64,000 nt of DNA from Micromussa lordhowensis (GCA_964020085.1 OZ026607.1:248001-312000); one strand, 5' to 3'. Counted from the first letter of the stretch, positions 1 through 13,172 are shown. Numbers and translations are program-made. The notes: generated by a model not told the origin, from the sequence alone.

Positions 1-197
1 ATTCGCGCCAGGGTGTTTTTTCTGGCCTTATTTTGCAGGAGTTTGCCCTGCTCCCAACTTTGCAGAATTTCAGAAAACGCGCGCTGGGGTCCCCTTGGCA
101 AATTTGACATAGCTCGGCTCCACGGGAACTTTGGGAGGCGCGGTTTGCAGCAAAATGTTCTACTAGGATGGCACTTTAAGAAAATCGTAGTTAGGAC
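1..197. repeat. Left-edge partial type A monomer
   Basis: The window opens at monomer position 8 or 9 (ATTCGCGCCAGG). This unit is one base short because its pyrimidine tract reads CCTTATTTTGC instead of CCTTCTTTTTGC. The next unit starts at 198. The same tract variant recurs in the monomer near 1,433. The array therefore continues beyond the left edge. Confidence 0.9.
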
Positions 198-2461
198 ATG
201 ATGGCATTCGCGCCAGGGTGTTTTTTCTGGCCTTCTTTTTGCAGGAGTTTGCCCTGCTCCCAACTTTGCAGAATTTCAGAAAACGCGCGCTGGGGTCCCC
301 TTGGCAAATTTGACATAGCTCAGCTCCACGGGTACTTTGGGAGGCGCGGTTTGCAGCAAAATGTTCTACTAGGATGGCACTTCAAGGAAATTGTAGTTAG
401 GACATGATGGCTTTCGCGCCAGGGTGTTTTTTCTGGCCTTCTCTTTGCAGGAGTTTGCCCTGCTCCCAACTTTGCAGAATTTCAGAAAACACGCGCTGGG
501 GTCCTCTTGGCAAATTTGACATAGCTCGGTTCCATGGGCACTTTGGGAGGCGCGGTTTGCAGCAAAGTGTTCTACTAGGATGGCACTTCAAGGAAATCGT
601 AGTTAGGACATGATGGCATTCGCGCCAGGGTGTTTTTTCTGGCCTTTTTTTTTGCAGGAGTTTGCCCTGCTCCCAACTTTGCAGAATTTCAGAAAACGCG
701 CGCTGGGGTCCTCTTGGCAAATTTGACATAGCTCGGCTCCATGGGCACTTTGGGAGGCGCGGTTTGCAGCAAAGTGTTCTACTAGGATGGCACTTCAAGG
801 AAATCCTAGTAAGGACATGATGGCATTCGCGCCAGGGTGTTTTTTCTGGCCTTCTTTTTGCAGGAGTTTGCCCTGCTCCCAACTTTGCAGAATTTCAGAA
901 AACGCGCGCTGGGGTCCCCTTGGCAAATTTGACATAGCTCGGCTCCACGGGAACTTTGGGACGCGCGGTTTGCAGCAAAATGTTCTACTAGGATGGCACT
1001 TTAAGAACATCTAGTGAGAACATGATGGCATTCGTGCCAGGGTGTTTTTCCTGGCCTTCTTTTTGCAGGAGTTTGCTTTGCTGCTAACTTTGCAGAATTT
1101 TAGAAAACGCGCGCTGGGGTCCCCTTGGCAAATTTGACATAGCTCGGCTCCACGGGTACTTTGGGAGGCGCGGTTTGCAGCAAAATGTTCTACTAGGATG
1201 GCACTTTAAGGAATCCTAGTTAAGACATGATGGCATTCGCGCCAGGGTGTTTTTTCTGGCCTTTTTTTTGCAGGAGTTTGCCCTGCTCCCAACTTTGCAG
1301 AATTTCAGAAAACGCGCGCTGGGGTCCTCTTGGCAAATTTGACATAGCTCGGCTCCACGGGCACTTTGGGAGGCGCGGTTTGCAGCAAAGTGTTCTACTA
1401 GGATGGCACTTCAAGGAAATCTTAGTAAGGACATGATGGCATTCGCGCCAGGGTGTTTTTTCTGGCCTTATTTTGCAGGAGTTTGCCCTGCTCCCAACTT
1501 TGCAGAATTTCAGAAAACGCGCGCTGGGGTCCCCTTGGCAAATTTGACATAGCTCGGCTCCACGGGCACTTTGGGAGGTGCGGTTTGCAGCAAAATGTTC
1601 TACTAGGATGGCACTTTAAGGAAATCCTAGTTCGGACATGATGGCATTCGCGCCAGGGTGTTTTTTCTGGCCTTCTTTTTGCAGGAGTTTGCCCTGCTCC
1701 CAACTTTGCAGAATTTCAGAAAACGCGCGCTGGGGTCCCCTTGGCAAATTTGACATAGCTCGGCTCCACGGGCACTATGGGAGGCGCGGTTTGCAGCAAA
1801 ATGTTCTACTAGGATGGTACTTCAAGGAAATTTTAGTTAGGTTATGATGGCATTCGCGCCAGGGTGTTTTTTCTGGCCTTCTTTTTGCAGGAGTTTGCCC
1901 TGCTCCCAACTTTGCAGAATTTCAGAAAACGCGCGCTGGGGTCCCCTTGGCAAATTTGACATAGCTCGGCTCCACGGGCACTTTGGGAGGCGCGGTTTGC
2001 AGCAAAATGTTCTACTAGGATGGCACTTCAAGGAAATGCTAGTTGAGACATGATGGCATTCGCGCCAGGGTGTTTTTCCTGGCCTTCTTTTTGCAGGAGT
2101 TTGCCCTGCTCCCAACTTTGCAGAATTTCAGAAAACGCGCGCTGGGGTCCCCTTGGCAAATTTGACATAGCTCGGCTCCACGGGCACTTTCGGAGGCGCG
2201 GTTTGCAGCAAAATGTTCTACTAGGATGGCACTTTAAGGAAATCTTAGTTACGACATTATGGCATTCGCGTCAGGGTGCTTTTTCTGGCCTTCTTTTTGC
2301 AGGAGTTTGCCCTGCTCCCAACTTTGCAGAATTTCAGAAAACGCGCGCTGGGGTCCCCTTGGCAAATTTGACATAGCTCGGCTCCACGGGCACTTTGGGA
2401 GGCGCGGTTTGCAGCAAAATGTTCTACTAGGATGGCACTTTAAGGCAATTATAGTTAGGAC

Positions 2462-2667
2462 ATGATGGCATTCGCGCCAGGGTGTTTTTTCTGGCCTTCT
2501 TTTTGCAGGAGTTTGCCCTGCTCCCAACTTTGCAGAATTTCAGAAAACGCGCGCTGGGGTCCCCTTGGCAAATTTGACATAGCTCGGCTCCACGGGCACT
2601 TTGGGAGGCGCGGTTTGCAGCAAAATGTTTTACTAGGATGGCACTTCGAAGAAATCTTAGTTAGGAC
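2462..2667. repeat. Representative type A monomer (206 bp)
   Basis: This is a near-consensus type A unit, usable as a reference. In order it shows the ATGATGGCATTCGCGCC landmark, a T-rich and pyrimidine-rich tract ending in TTTGCAGGAG, the GTTTGCCCTGC marker, a block from AACTTTGCAG to AACGCGCGCTGG, four G before TCCCC, the 8 bp palindrome CAAATTTG, a GC-rich segment around GGAGGCGCGG, and a 3' end that differs between copies (AAATCTTAGTTAGGAC here). It is placed here as an example and has no separate function that I can support. Confidence 0.85.
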
Positions 2668-2897
2668 ATGATGGCATTCGCGCCAGGGTGTTTTTTCTGG
2701 CCTTTTTTTTGCAGGAGTTTGCCCTGCTCCCAACTTTGCAGAATTTCAGAAAACGCGCGCTGGGGTCCCCTTGGCAAATTTGACATAGCTCGGCTCCACG
2801 GGCACTTTGGGAGGCGCGGTTTGCAGCAAAATGTTCTACTAGGATGGCACTTTAAGGAAATCTTAGTTAGGACATGATGGCATTCGCGCCAGGGTGC

Positions 2898-5779
2898 TTT
2901 TTCTGGCCTTCTTTTTGCAGGAGTTTGCCCTGCTCCCAACTTTGCAGAATTTCAGAAAACGCGCGCTGGGGTCCCCTTGGCAAATTTGACATAGCTCGGC
3001 TCCACGGGCACTTTGGGAGGCGCGGTTTGCAGCAAAATGTTCTACTAGGATGGTACTTTAAGGAAATTATAGTTAGGACATGATGGCATTCGCGCCAGGG
3101 TGTTTTTTCTGGCCTTCTTTTTGCAGGAGTTTGCCCTGCTCCCAACTTTGCAGAATTTCAGAAAACGCGCGCTGGGGTCCCCTTGGCAAATTTGACATAG
3201 CTCAGCTCCACGGGTACTTTGGGAGGCGCGGTTTGCAGCAAAATGTTCTACTAGGATGGCACTTCAAGGAAATGGTAGTTAGGACATGATGGCATTCGCG
3301 CCAGGGTGTTTTTTCTGGCCTTCTTTTTGCAGGAGTTTGCCCTGCTCCCAACTTTGCAGAATTTCAGAAAACGCGCGCTGGGGTCCCCTTGGAAAATTTG
3401 ACATAGCTCGGCTCCACGGGAACTTTGGGACGCGCGGTTTGCAGCAAAATGTTCTACTAGGATGGCACTTTAAGAAAATTTAGTGAGAACATGATGGCAT
3501 TCGTGCCAGGGTGTTTTTCCTGGCCTTCTTTTTGCAGGAGTTTGCTTTGCTGCTAACTTTGCAGAATTTTAGAAAACGCGCGCTGGGGTCCCCTTGGCAA
3601 ATTTGACATAGCTCGGCTCCACGGGCACTTTGGGAGGCGCGGTTTGCAGCAAAATGTTCTACTAGAATGGCACTTTAAGGAAATCGTACTTAGGACATGA
3701 TGGCATTCGCGCCAGGGTGTTTTTTCTGGCCTTCTTTTTGCAGGGGTTTGCCCTGCTCCCAACTTTGCAGAATTTCAGAAAACGCGCGCTGGGGTCCCCT
3801 TGGCAAATTTGACATAGCTCGGCTCCACGGGCACTTTGGGAGGCGCGGTTTGCAGCAAAATGTTCTACTAGGATGGCACTTTAAGGAAATCCTAGTTCGG
3901 ACATGATGGCATTCGCGCCAGGGTGTTTTTTCTGGCCTTCTTTTTGCAGGAGTTTGCCCTGCTCCCAACTTTGCAGAATTTCAGAAAACGCGCGCTGGGG
4001 TCCCCTTGGCAAATTTGACATAGCTCGGCTCCACGGGCACTATGGGAGGCGCGGTTTGCAGCAAAATGTTCTACTAGGATGGTACTTCAAGGAAATTTTA
4101 GTCAGGTTATGATGGCATTCGCGCCAGGGTGTTTTTTCTGGCCTTCTTTTTGCAGGAGTTTGCCCTGCTCCCAACTTTGCAGAATTTCAGAAAACGCGCG
4201 CTGGGGTCCCCTTGGCAAATTTGACATAGCTCGGCTCCACGGGCACTTTGGGAGGCGCGGTTTGCAGCAAAATGTTCTACTAGGATGGCACTTCAAGGAA
4301 ATGCTAGTTGAGACATGATGGCATTCGCGCCAGGGTGTTTTTCCTGGCCTTCTTTTTGCAGGAGTTTGCCCTGCTCCCAACTTTGCAGAATTTCAGAAAA
4401 CGCGCGCTGGGGTCCCCTTGGCAAATTTGACATAGCTCGGCTCCACGGGCACTTTCGGAGGCGCGGTTTGCAGCAAAATGTTTTACTAGGATGGCACTTT
4501 AAGGAAATTCTAGTTAGGACATTATGGCATTCGCGCCAGGGTGTTTTTTCTGGCCTTCTTTTTGCAGGAGTTTGCCCTGCTCCCAACTTTGCAGAATTTC
4601 AGAAAACGCGCGCTGGGGTCCCCTTGGCAAATTTGACATAGCTCGGCTCCACGGGCACTTTGGGAGGCGCGGTTTGCCGCAAAATCTTCTACTAGGATGG
4701 CACTTTAAGGAAATGCTAGTTAGGACATGATGGCATTCGCGCCAGGGTGTTTTTTCTGGCCTTCTTTTTCAGGAGTTTGCCCTGCTCCCAACTTTGCAGA
4801 ATTTCAGAAAACGCGCGCTGGGGTCCCCTTGGCAAATTTGACATATCTCGGCTCCACGGGCACTTTGGGAGGCGCGGTTTGCAGCAAAATGTTCTACTAG
4901 GATGGCACTTTAAGGAAATTTTAGTTACAACATTATGGCATTCGCGTCAGGGTGCTTTTTCTGGCCTTCTTTTTGCAGGAGTTTGCCCTGCTCCCAACTT
5001 TGCAGAATTTCAGAAAACGCGCGCTGGGGTCCCCTTGGCAAATTTGACATAGCTCGGCTCCACGGGCACTTTGGGAGGCGCGGTTTGCAGCAAAATGTTC
5101 TACTAGGATGGCACTTTAACGAAATTATAGTTAGGACATGATGGCATTCGCGCCAGGGTGTTTTTTCTGGCCTTCTTTTTGCAGGAGTTTGCCCTGCTCC
5201 CAACTTTGCAGAATTTCAGAAAACGCGCGCTGGGGTCCCCTTGGCAAATTTGACATAGCTCGGCTCCACGGGCACTTTGGGAGGCGCGGTTTGCAGCAAA
5301 ATGTTCTACTAGGATGGCACTTCAACGAAATGTTAGTTAGGACATGATGGCATTCACGCCAGGGTGTTTTTTCTGGCCTTTTTTTTGCAGGAGTTTGCCC
5401 TGCTCCCAACTTTGCAGAATTTCAGAAAACGCGCGCTGGGGTCCCCTTGGCAAATTTGACATAGCTCGGCTCCACTTGCACTTTGGGAGGCGCGGTTTGC
5501 AGCAAAATGTTCTACTAGGATGGCACTTTAAGGAAATCTTAGTTAGAACATGATGGCATTCGCGCCAGGGTGTTTTTTCTGGCCTTCTTTTTGCAGAAGT
5601 TTGCCCTGCTCCCAACTTTGCAGAATTTCAGAAAACGCGCGCTGGGGTCCCCTTGGCAAATTTGACATAGCTCGGCTCCACGGGCACTTTGGGAGGCGCG
5701 GTTTGCAGCAAAATGTTCTACTAGGATGGCACTTTAAGGAAATTATAGTTAGGACATGATGGCATTCGCGCCAGGGTGT
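2898..5779. repeat. 14-monomer higher-order unit, copy 1 (2,882 bp)
   Basis: Every private variant in this stretch recurs 2,882 bp downstream. Examples are CTCAGCTCCACGGGTAC (3,202 and 6,084), GGAAAATTTG (3,391 and 6,273), TTTGCTTTGCTGCTAAC (about 3,541 and 6,423), CTTTTTCAGG (about 4,765 and 7,647), CATATCTCGG (about 4,843 and 7,725) and CAACATTATGG (about 4,929 and 7,811). The left limit is set by a GCT/GTT difference at 2,897. The preceding region (198-2,870) contains many of the same variants in the same order, but with monomers gained and lost, so it looks like an older or rearranged copy. Confidence 0.9.
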
Positions 5780-8661
5780 TTTTTCTGGCCTTCTTTTTGC
5801 AGGAGTTTGCCCTGCTCCCAACTTTGCAGAATTTCAGAAAACGCGCGCTGGGGTCCCCTTGGCAAATTTGACATAGCTCGGCTCCACGGGCACTTTGGGA
5901 GGCGCGGTTTGCAGCAAAATGTTCTACTAGGATGGTACTTTAAGGAAATTATAGTTAGGACATGATGGCATTCGCGCCAGGGTGTTTTTTCTGGCCTTCT
6001 TTTTGCAGGAGTTTGCCCTGCTCCCAACTTTGCAGAATTTCAGAAAACGCGCGCTGGGGTCCCCTTGGCAAATTTGACATAGCTCAGCTCCACGGGTACT
6101 TTGGGAGGCGCGGTTTGCAGCAAAATGTTCTACTAGGATGGCACTTCAAGGAAATGGTAGTTAGGACATGATGGCATTCGCGCCAGGGTGTTTTTTCTGG
6201 CCTTCTTTTTGCAGGAGTTTGCCCTGCTCCCAACTTTGCAGAATTTCAGAAAACGCGCGCTGGGGTCCCCTTGGAAAATTTGACATAGCTCGGCTCCACG
6301 GGAACTTTGGGACGCGCGGTTTGCAGCAAAATGTTCTACTAGGATGGCACTTTAAGAAAATTTAGTGAGAACATGATGGCATTCGTGCCAGGGTGTTTTT
6401 CCTGGCCTTCTTTTTGCAGGAGTTTGCTTTGCTGCTAACTTTGCAGAATTTTAGAAAACGCGCGCTGGGGTCCCCTTGGCAAATTTGACATAGCTCGGCT
6501 CCACGGGCACTTTGGGAGGCGCGGTTTGCAGCAAAATGTTCTACTAGAATGGCACTTTAAGGAAATCGTACTTAGGACATGATGGCATTCGCGCCAGGGT
6601 GTTTTTTCTGGCCTTCTTTTTGCAGGGGTTTGCCCTGCTCCCAACTTTGCAGAATTTCAGAAAACGCGCGCTGGGGTCCCCTTGGCAAATTTGACATAGC
6701 TCGGCTCCACGGGCACTTTGGGAGGCGCGGTTTGCAGCAAAATGTTCTACTAGGATGGCACTTTAAGGAAATCCTAGTTCGGACATGATGGCATTCGCGC
6801 CAGGGTGTTTTTTCTGGCCTTCTTTTTGCAGGAGTTTGCCCTGCTCCCAACTTTGCAGAATTTCAGAAAACGCGCGCTGGGGTCCCCTTGGCAAATTTGA
6901 CATAGCTCGGCTCCACGGGCACTATGGGAGGCGCGGTTTGCAGCAAAATGTTCTACTAGGATGGTACTTCAAGGAAATTTTAGTCAGGTTATGATGGCAT
7001 TCGCGCCAGGGTGTTTTTTCTGGCCTTCTTTTTGCAGGAGTTTGCCCTGCTCCCAACTTTGCAGAATTTCAGAAAACGCGCGCTGGGGTCCCCTTGGCAA
7101 ATTTGACATAGCTCGGCTCCACGGGCACTTTGGGAGGCGCGGTTTGCAGCAAAATGTTCTACTAGGATGGCACTTCAAGGAAATGCTAGTTGAGACATGA
7201 TGGCATTCGCGCCAGGGTGTTTTTCCTGGCCTTCTTTTTGCAGGAGTTTGCCCTGCTCCCAACTTTGCAGAATTTCAGAAAACGCGCGCTGGGGTCCCCT
7301 TGGCAAATTTGACATAGCTCGGCTCCACGGGCACTTTCGGAGGCGCGGTTTGCAGCAAAATGTTTTACTAGGATGGCACTTTAAGGAAATTCTAGTTAGG
7401 ACATTATGGCATTCGCGCCAGGGTGTTTTTTCTGGCCTTCTTTTTGCAGGAGTTTGCCCTGCTCCCAACTTTGCAGAATTTCAGAAAACGCGCGCTGGGG
7501 TCCCCTTGGCAAATTTGACATAGCTGGGCTCCACGGGCACTTTGGGAGGCGCGGTTTGCCGCAAAATCTTCTACTAGGATGGCACTTTAAGGAAATGCTA
7601 GTTAGGACATGATGGCATTCGCGCCAGGGTGTTTTTTCTGGCCTTCTTTTTCAGGAGTTTGCCCTGCTCCCAACTTTGCAGAATTTCAGAAAACGCGCGC
7701 TGGGGTCCCCTTGGCAAATTTGACATATCTCGGCTCCACGGGCACTTTGGGAGGCGCGGTTTGCAGCAAAATGTTCTACTAGGATGGCACTTTAAGGAAA
7801 TTTTAGTTACAACATTATGGCATTCGCGTCAGGGTGCTTTTTCTGGCCTTCTTTTTGCAGGAGTTTGCCCTGCTCCCAACTTTGCAGAATTTCAGAAAAC
7901 GCGCGCTGGGGTCCCCTTGGCAAATTTGACATAGCTCGGCTCCACGGGCACTTTGGGAGGCGCGGTTTGCAGCAAAATGTTCTACTAGGATGGCACTTTA
8001 ACGAAATTATAGTTAGGACATGATGGCATTCGCGCCAGGGTGTTTTTTCTGGCCTTCTTTTTGCAGGAGTTTGCCCTGCTCCCAACTTTGCAGAATTTCA
8101 GAAAACGCGCGCTGGGGTCCCCTTGGCAAATTTGACATAGCTCGGCTCCACGGGCACTTTGGGAGGCGCGGTTTGCAGCAAAATGTTCTACTAGGATGGC
8201 ACTTCAAAGAAATGTTAGTTAGGACATGATGGCATTCACGCCAGGGTGTTTTTTCTGGCCTTTTTTTTGCAGGAGTTTGCCCTGCTCCCAACTTTGCAGA
8301 ATTTCAGAAAACGCGCGCTGGGGTCCCCTTGGCAAATTTGACATAGCTCGGCTCCACTTGCACTTTGGGAGGCGCGGTTTGCAGCAAAATGTTCTACTAG
8401 GATGGCACTTTAAGGAAATCTTAGTTAGAACATGATGGCATTCGCGCCAGGGTGTTTTTTCTGGCCTTCTTTTTGCAGAAGTTTGCCCTGCTCCCAACTT
8501 TGCAGAATTTCAGAAAACGCGCGCTGGGGTCCCCTTGGCAAATTTGACATAGCTCGGCTCCACGGGCACTTTGGGAGGCGCGGTTTGCAGCAAAATGTTC
8601 TACTACGATGGCACTTTAAGGAAATTATAGTTAGGACATGATGGCATTCGCGCCAGGGTGT
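5780..8661. repeat. 14-monomer higher-order unit, copy 2 (2,882 bp)
   Basis: This is a near-perfect tandem copy of the preceding block. By eye I find three substitutions: 4,644 C versus 7,526 G, 5,326 C versus 8,208 A, and a G to C change near 8,607. The match fades after about 8,790, where TTTGCAACAAA and GGTAC/GGCAC differences appear. Identity is about 99.9%, far above that between neighbouring monomers, which indicates a recent duplication. An assembly duplication would look the same. Confidence 0.9.
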
Positions 8662-9984
8662 TTTTTCTGGCCTTCTTTTTGCAGGAGTTTGCCCTGCTCC
8701 CAACTTTGCAGAATTTCAGAAAACGCGCGCTGGGGTCCCCTTGGCAAATTTGACATAGCTCGGCTCCACGGGCACTTTGGGAGGCGCGGTTTGCAACAAA
8801 ATGTTCTACTAGGATGGCACTTTAAGGAAATCCTAGTTAGGACATGATGGCATTCGCGACAGGGTGTTTTTTCTGGCCTTCTTTTTGCAGGAGTTTGCCC
8901 TGCTCCCAACTTTGCAGAATTTCAGAAAACGCGCGCTGGGGTCCCCTTGGCAAATTTGACATAGCTCGGCTCCACGGGCACTTTTGGAGGCGCGGTTTGC
9001 AGCAAAATGTTCTACTAGGATGGCACTTCAAGGAAATTCTAGTTAGGACATGATGGCATTCGCGCCAGGGTGTTTTTTCTGGCCTTCTTTTTGCAGGAGT
9101 TTGCCCTGCTCCCAACTTTGCAGAATTTCAGAAAACGCGCGCTGGGGTCCCCTTGGCAAATTTGACATAGCTCGGCTCCACGTGCACTTTGGGAGGCGCG
9201 GTTTGCAGCAAAATGTTCTACTAGGATGGCACTTTAAGGAAATCCTAGTTAGAACATGATGGCATTCGAGCCAGGGTGTTTTTTCTGGCCTTCTTTTTGC
9301 AGGAGTTTGCCCTGCTCCCAACTTTGCAGAATTTCAGAAAACGCGCGCTGGGGTCCCCTTGGCAAATTTGACATAGCTCGGCTCCACGGGCACTTTGGGA
9401 GGCGCGGTTTGCAGCAAAATGTTCTACTAGGATGGCACATTAAGGAAATCCTTGTTAGGACATGATGGCATTCGCGCCAGGGTGTTTTTTCTGGCCTTCG
9501 TTTTGCAGGAGTTTGCCCTGCTCCCAACTTTGCAGAATTTCAGAAAACGCGCGCTGGGGTCCCCTTGGCAAATTTGACATAGCTCGGCTCCACGGGCACT
9601 TTGGGAGGCGCGGTTTGCAGCAAAATGTTCTACTAGGATGGCACTTTAAGAAAATCCTAGTTAGGACATGATGGCATTCGCGCCAGGGTGTTGTTTCTGG
9701 CCTTCTTTTTGCAGGAGTTTGCCCTGCTCCCAACTTTGCAGAATTTCAGAAAACGCGCGCTGGGGTCCCCTTGGCAAATTTGACATAGCTCAGCTCCACG
9801 GGCACTTTGGGAGGCGCGGTTTGCAGCAAAGTGTTCTACTAGGATGGCACTTCAAGGAAATCCTAGTTACGACATGATGGCATTCGCGCCAGGGTGTTTT
9901 TTCTGCCCTTCTTTTTGCAGGAGTTTGCCCTGGTCCCAACTTTGCAGAATTTCAGAAAACGCGCGCTGGGGTCCCCTTGGCAAA

Positions 9985-12238
9985 TTTGACATAGCTCGCC
10001 TCCACGGGCACTTTGGGAGGCACGGTTTGCAGCAAAATGTTCTACTAGGATGGCACTTTAAGGAAATGCTAGTTAAGACATGACGGCATTCGCGCCAGGG
10101 TGTTTTTTCTGGCCTTCTTTTTGCAGGAGTTTGCCCTGCTCCCAACTTTGCAGAATTTCAGAAAACGCGCGCTGGGGTCCCCTTGGCAAATTTGACATAG
10201 CTCGGCTCCACGGGCACTTTGGGAGGCGCGATTTGCAGCAAAATGTTCTACTAGGATGGCACTTCAAGGAAATTTTAGTTGGGATATGATGGCATTCGCG
10301 CCAGGGTTTTTTTTCTGGCCTTCTTTTTGCAGGAGTTTGCCCTGCTCCCAACTTTGCAGAATTTCAGAAAACGCGCGCTGGGGTCCCCTTGGCAAATTTG
10401 ACATAGCTCGGCTCCACGGGCACTTTGGGAGGCGCGGTTTGCAGCAAAATGTTCTACTAGGATGAAACTTTAAGGAAATCTTAGTTACGACTTGATGGCA
10501 TTCGCGCCAGGGTGTTTTTTCTGGCCTTCTTTTTGCAGGAGTTTGCCCTGCTCCCAACTTTGCAGAATTTCAGAAAACGCGCGCTGGGGTCCCCTTGGCA
10601 AATTTGACATAGCTCGGCTCCACGGGCACTTTGGGAGGCGCGGTTTGCAGCAAAATTTTCTACTAGGATGGCACTTTAAGGAAATTTTAGTTAGGACATG
10701 ATGGCATTCGCGCCAGGGTGTTTTTTCTGGCCTTCTTTTTGCAGGAGTTTGCCCTGCTCCCAACTTTGCAGAATTTCAGAAAACGCGCGCTGGGGTCCCC
10801 TTGGCAAATTTGACATAGCTCGGCTCCACGGGCACTTTGGGAGGCGCGGTTTGCAGCAAAATGTTTGACTAGGATGGCACTTTAAGGAAATCCTAGTTAG
10901 GACATGATGGCATTCGCGACAGGGTGTTTTTTCTGGCCTTCTTTTTGCAGGAGTTTGCCCTGCTCCCAACTTTGCAGAATTTCAGAAAACGCGCGCTGGG
11001 GTCCCCTTGGCAAATTTGACATAGCTCGGCTCCACGGGGACTTTGGGAGGCGCGGTTTGCAGCAAAATGTTCTACTAGGATGGCACTTCAAGGAAATCTT
11101 AGTTACGACATGATGGCATTCGCGCCAGGGTGTTTTTTCTGGCCTTCTTTTTGCAGGAGTTTGCCCTGCTCCCAACTTTGCAGAATTTCAGAAAACGCGC
11201 GCTGGGGTCCCCTTGGCAAATTTGACATAGCTCGGCTCCACGGGCACTTTGGGAGGCGCGGTTTGCAGCAAAATGTTCTACTAGGATGGCACTTCAAGGA
11301 AATTCTAGTTAGAACATGATGACATTCGCGCCAGGGTGTTTTTTCCGGCCTTCTTTTTGCAGGAGTTTGCCCTGCTCCCAACTTTGCAGAATTTCAGAAA
11401 ACGCGCGCTGGGGTCCCCTTGGCAAATTTGACATAGCTCGGCTCCACGGGCACTTTGGGAGGCGCAGTTTGCAGCAAAATGTTCTACTAGGATGGCACTT
11501 TAAGGAAATTTTACTTACGACATGATGGCATTCGAGCCAGGGTGTTTTTTTTGGCCTTCTTTTTGCAGGAGTTTGCCCTGCTCCCAACTTTGCAGAATTT
11601 CAGAAAACGCGCGCTGGGGTCCCCTTGGCAAATTTGACATAGCTCGCCTCCACGGGCACTTTGGGAGGCACGGTTTGCAGCAAAATGTTCTACGAGGATG
11701 GCATTTTAAGGAAATGCTAGTTAAGACATGACGGCATTCGCGCCAGGGTGTTTTTTCTGGCCTTCTTTTTGCAGGAGTTTGCCCTGCTCCCAACTTTGCA
11801 GAATTTCAGAAAACGCGCGCTGGGGTCCCCTTGGCAAATTTGACATAGCTCGGCTCCACGGGCACTTTGGGAGGCGCGATTTGCAGCAAAATGTTCTACT
11901 AGGATGGCACTTCAAGGAAGTTTTAGTTAGGATATGATGGCATTCGCGCCAGGGTTTTTTTTCTGGCCTTCTTTTTGCAGGAGTTTGCCCTGCTCCCAAC
12001 TTTGCAGAATTTCAGAAAACGCGCGCTGGGGTCCCCTTGGCAAATTTGATATAGCTCGGCTCCACGGGCACTTTGGGAGGCGCGGTTTGCAGCAAAATGT
12101 TCTACTAGGATGAAACTTTAAGGAAATGTTAGTTACGACTTGATGGCATTCGCGCCAGGGTGTTTTTTCTGGCCTTCTTTTTGCAGGAGTTTGCCCTGCT
12201 CCCAACTTTGCAGAATTTCAGAAAACGCGCGCTGGGGT
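9985..12238. repeat. Three-monomer block repeated at 8-monomer spacing (1,648 bp)
   Basis: The block at about 9,985-10,590 recurs at about 11,633-12,238. Shared private variants are CTCGCCTCC with GGCACGG, GACATGACGG, GCGCGATTTGC, GATATGATGG with CAGGGTTTTTTTTCTGG, GATGAAACTTT and GACTTGATGG. The monomer at 11,522 starts with the GAGCCAGG variant seen at 9,256 but continues with the variants of the 9,874 unit, so it looks recombinant. The rest of 8,800-12,300 is ordinary type A sequence. Confidence 0.75.
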
Positions 12239-12345
12239 CCTCTTGGCAAATTTGACATAGCTCGGCTCCACGGGCACTTTGGGAGGCGCGGTTTGCAGCA
12301 AAATGTTTTACTAGGATGACACTTTAAGGAAATTTTAGTTAGGAC

Positions 12346-13172
12346 TTGATGGCATTCGCGCCAGGGTGTTTTTTCTGGCCTTCTTTTTGCAGGAGTTTGC
12401 CCTGCTTCCAACTTTGCAGAATTTCAGAAAACGCGCGCTGGGGTCCCCTTGGCAAATTTGACATAGCTCGACTCCACGGGAACTTTGGGAGGCGCGGTTT
12501 GCAGCAAAATGTTCTACTAGGATGGCACTTTAAGGAAATCGTATTTAAGACATGATGGCATTCGCGCCAGGGTGTTTTTTCTGGCCTTCTTTTTGCAGGA
12601 GTTTGCCCTGCTCCCAACTTTGCAGAATTTCAGAAAACGCGCGCTGGGGTCCCCTTGGCAAATTTTACATAGCTCGGCTCCACGGGCACTTTGGGAGGCG
12701 CGGTTTGCAGCAAAATGTTCTACTAGGATGGCACTTTAAGGAAATATTAGTTAGGACATGATGGCATTCGCGCCAGGGTGTTTTTTCTGGCTTTCTTTTT
12801 GCAGGAGTTTGCCCTCCTCCCAATTTTGCAGAATTTTAGAAAACGCGCGCTGGGGTCCCCTTGGCAAATTTGACATAGCTCGGCTCCACGGGCACTTTGG
12901 GAAGCGCGGTTTGCAGCAAAATGTTCTACTAGGATGGCACTTCAAGGAAATCTTAGTTAGGACATGATGGCATTCGCGCCAGGGTGTTTTTTTTTTTGGC
13001 CTTCTTTTTGCAGGAGTTTGCCCTGCTCCCAACTTTGCAGAATTTCAGAAAACGCGCGCTGGGGTCCCCTTGGAAAATTTGACATAGCTCGGCTCCACGG
13101 GCACTTTGGGAGGCGCGGTTTAAAGCAAAATGTTGTACTAGGATGGCACTTCAAGGAAATCCTAGTTAGGAC
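12346..13172. repeat. Four-monomer block, first of three occurrences
   Basis: Four consecutive monomers carry an ordered marker set: CTGCTTCCAAC in the first, a standard second unit, CTGGCTTTC in the third, and an expanded T-run in the fourth (T-run before GGCC, with TTTAAAGCAAAATG). The same order occurs at 13,997-14,821 (offset 1,651 then 1,650) and at 20,794-21,619. This shows that blocks of several monomers move together. Confidence 0.75.

Noticed and set aside
198..2870. A third full copy of the 2,882 bp unit
   Set aside because: The offset from 198 to 3,080 is also 2,882 bp, but the monomer order differs: there are extra units near 404, 610 and 1,432, and units corresponding to about 4,521, 4,727 and 5,550 are missing. 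The equal length is partly coincidence, so it is a rearranged relative.
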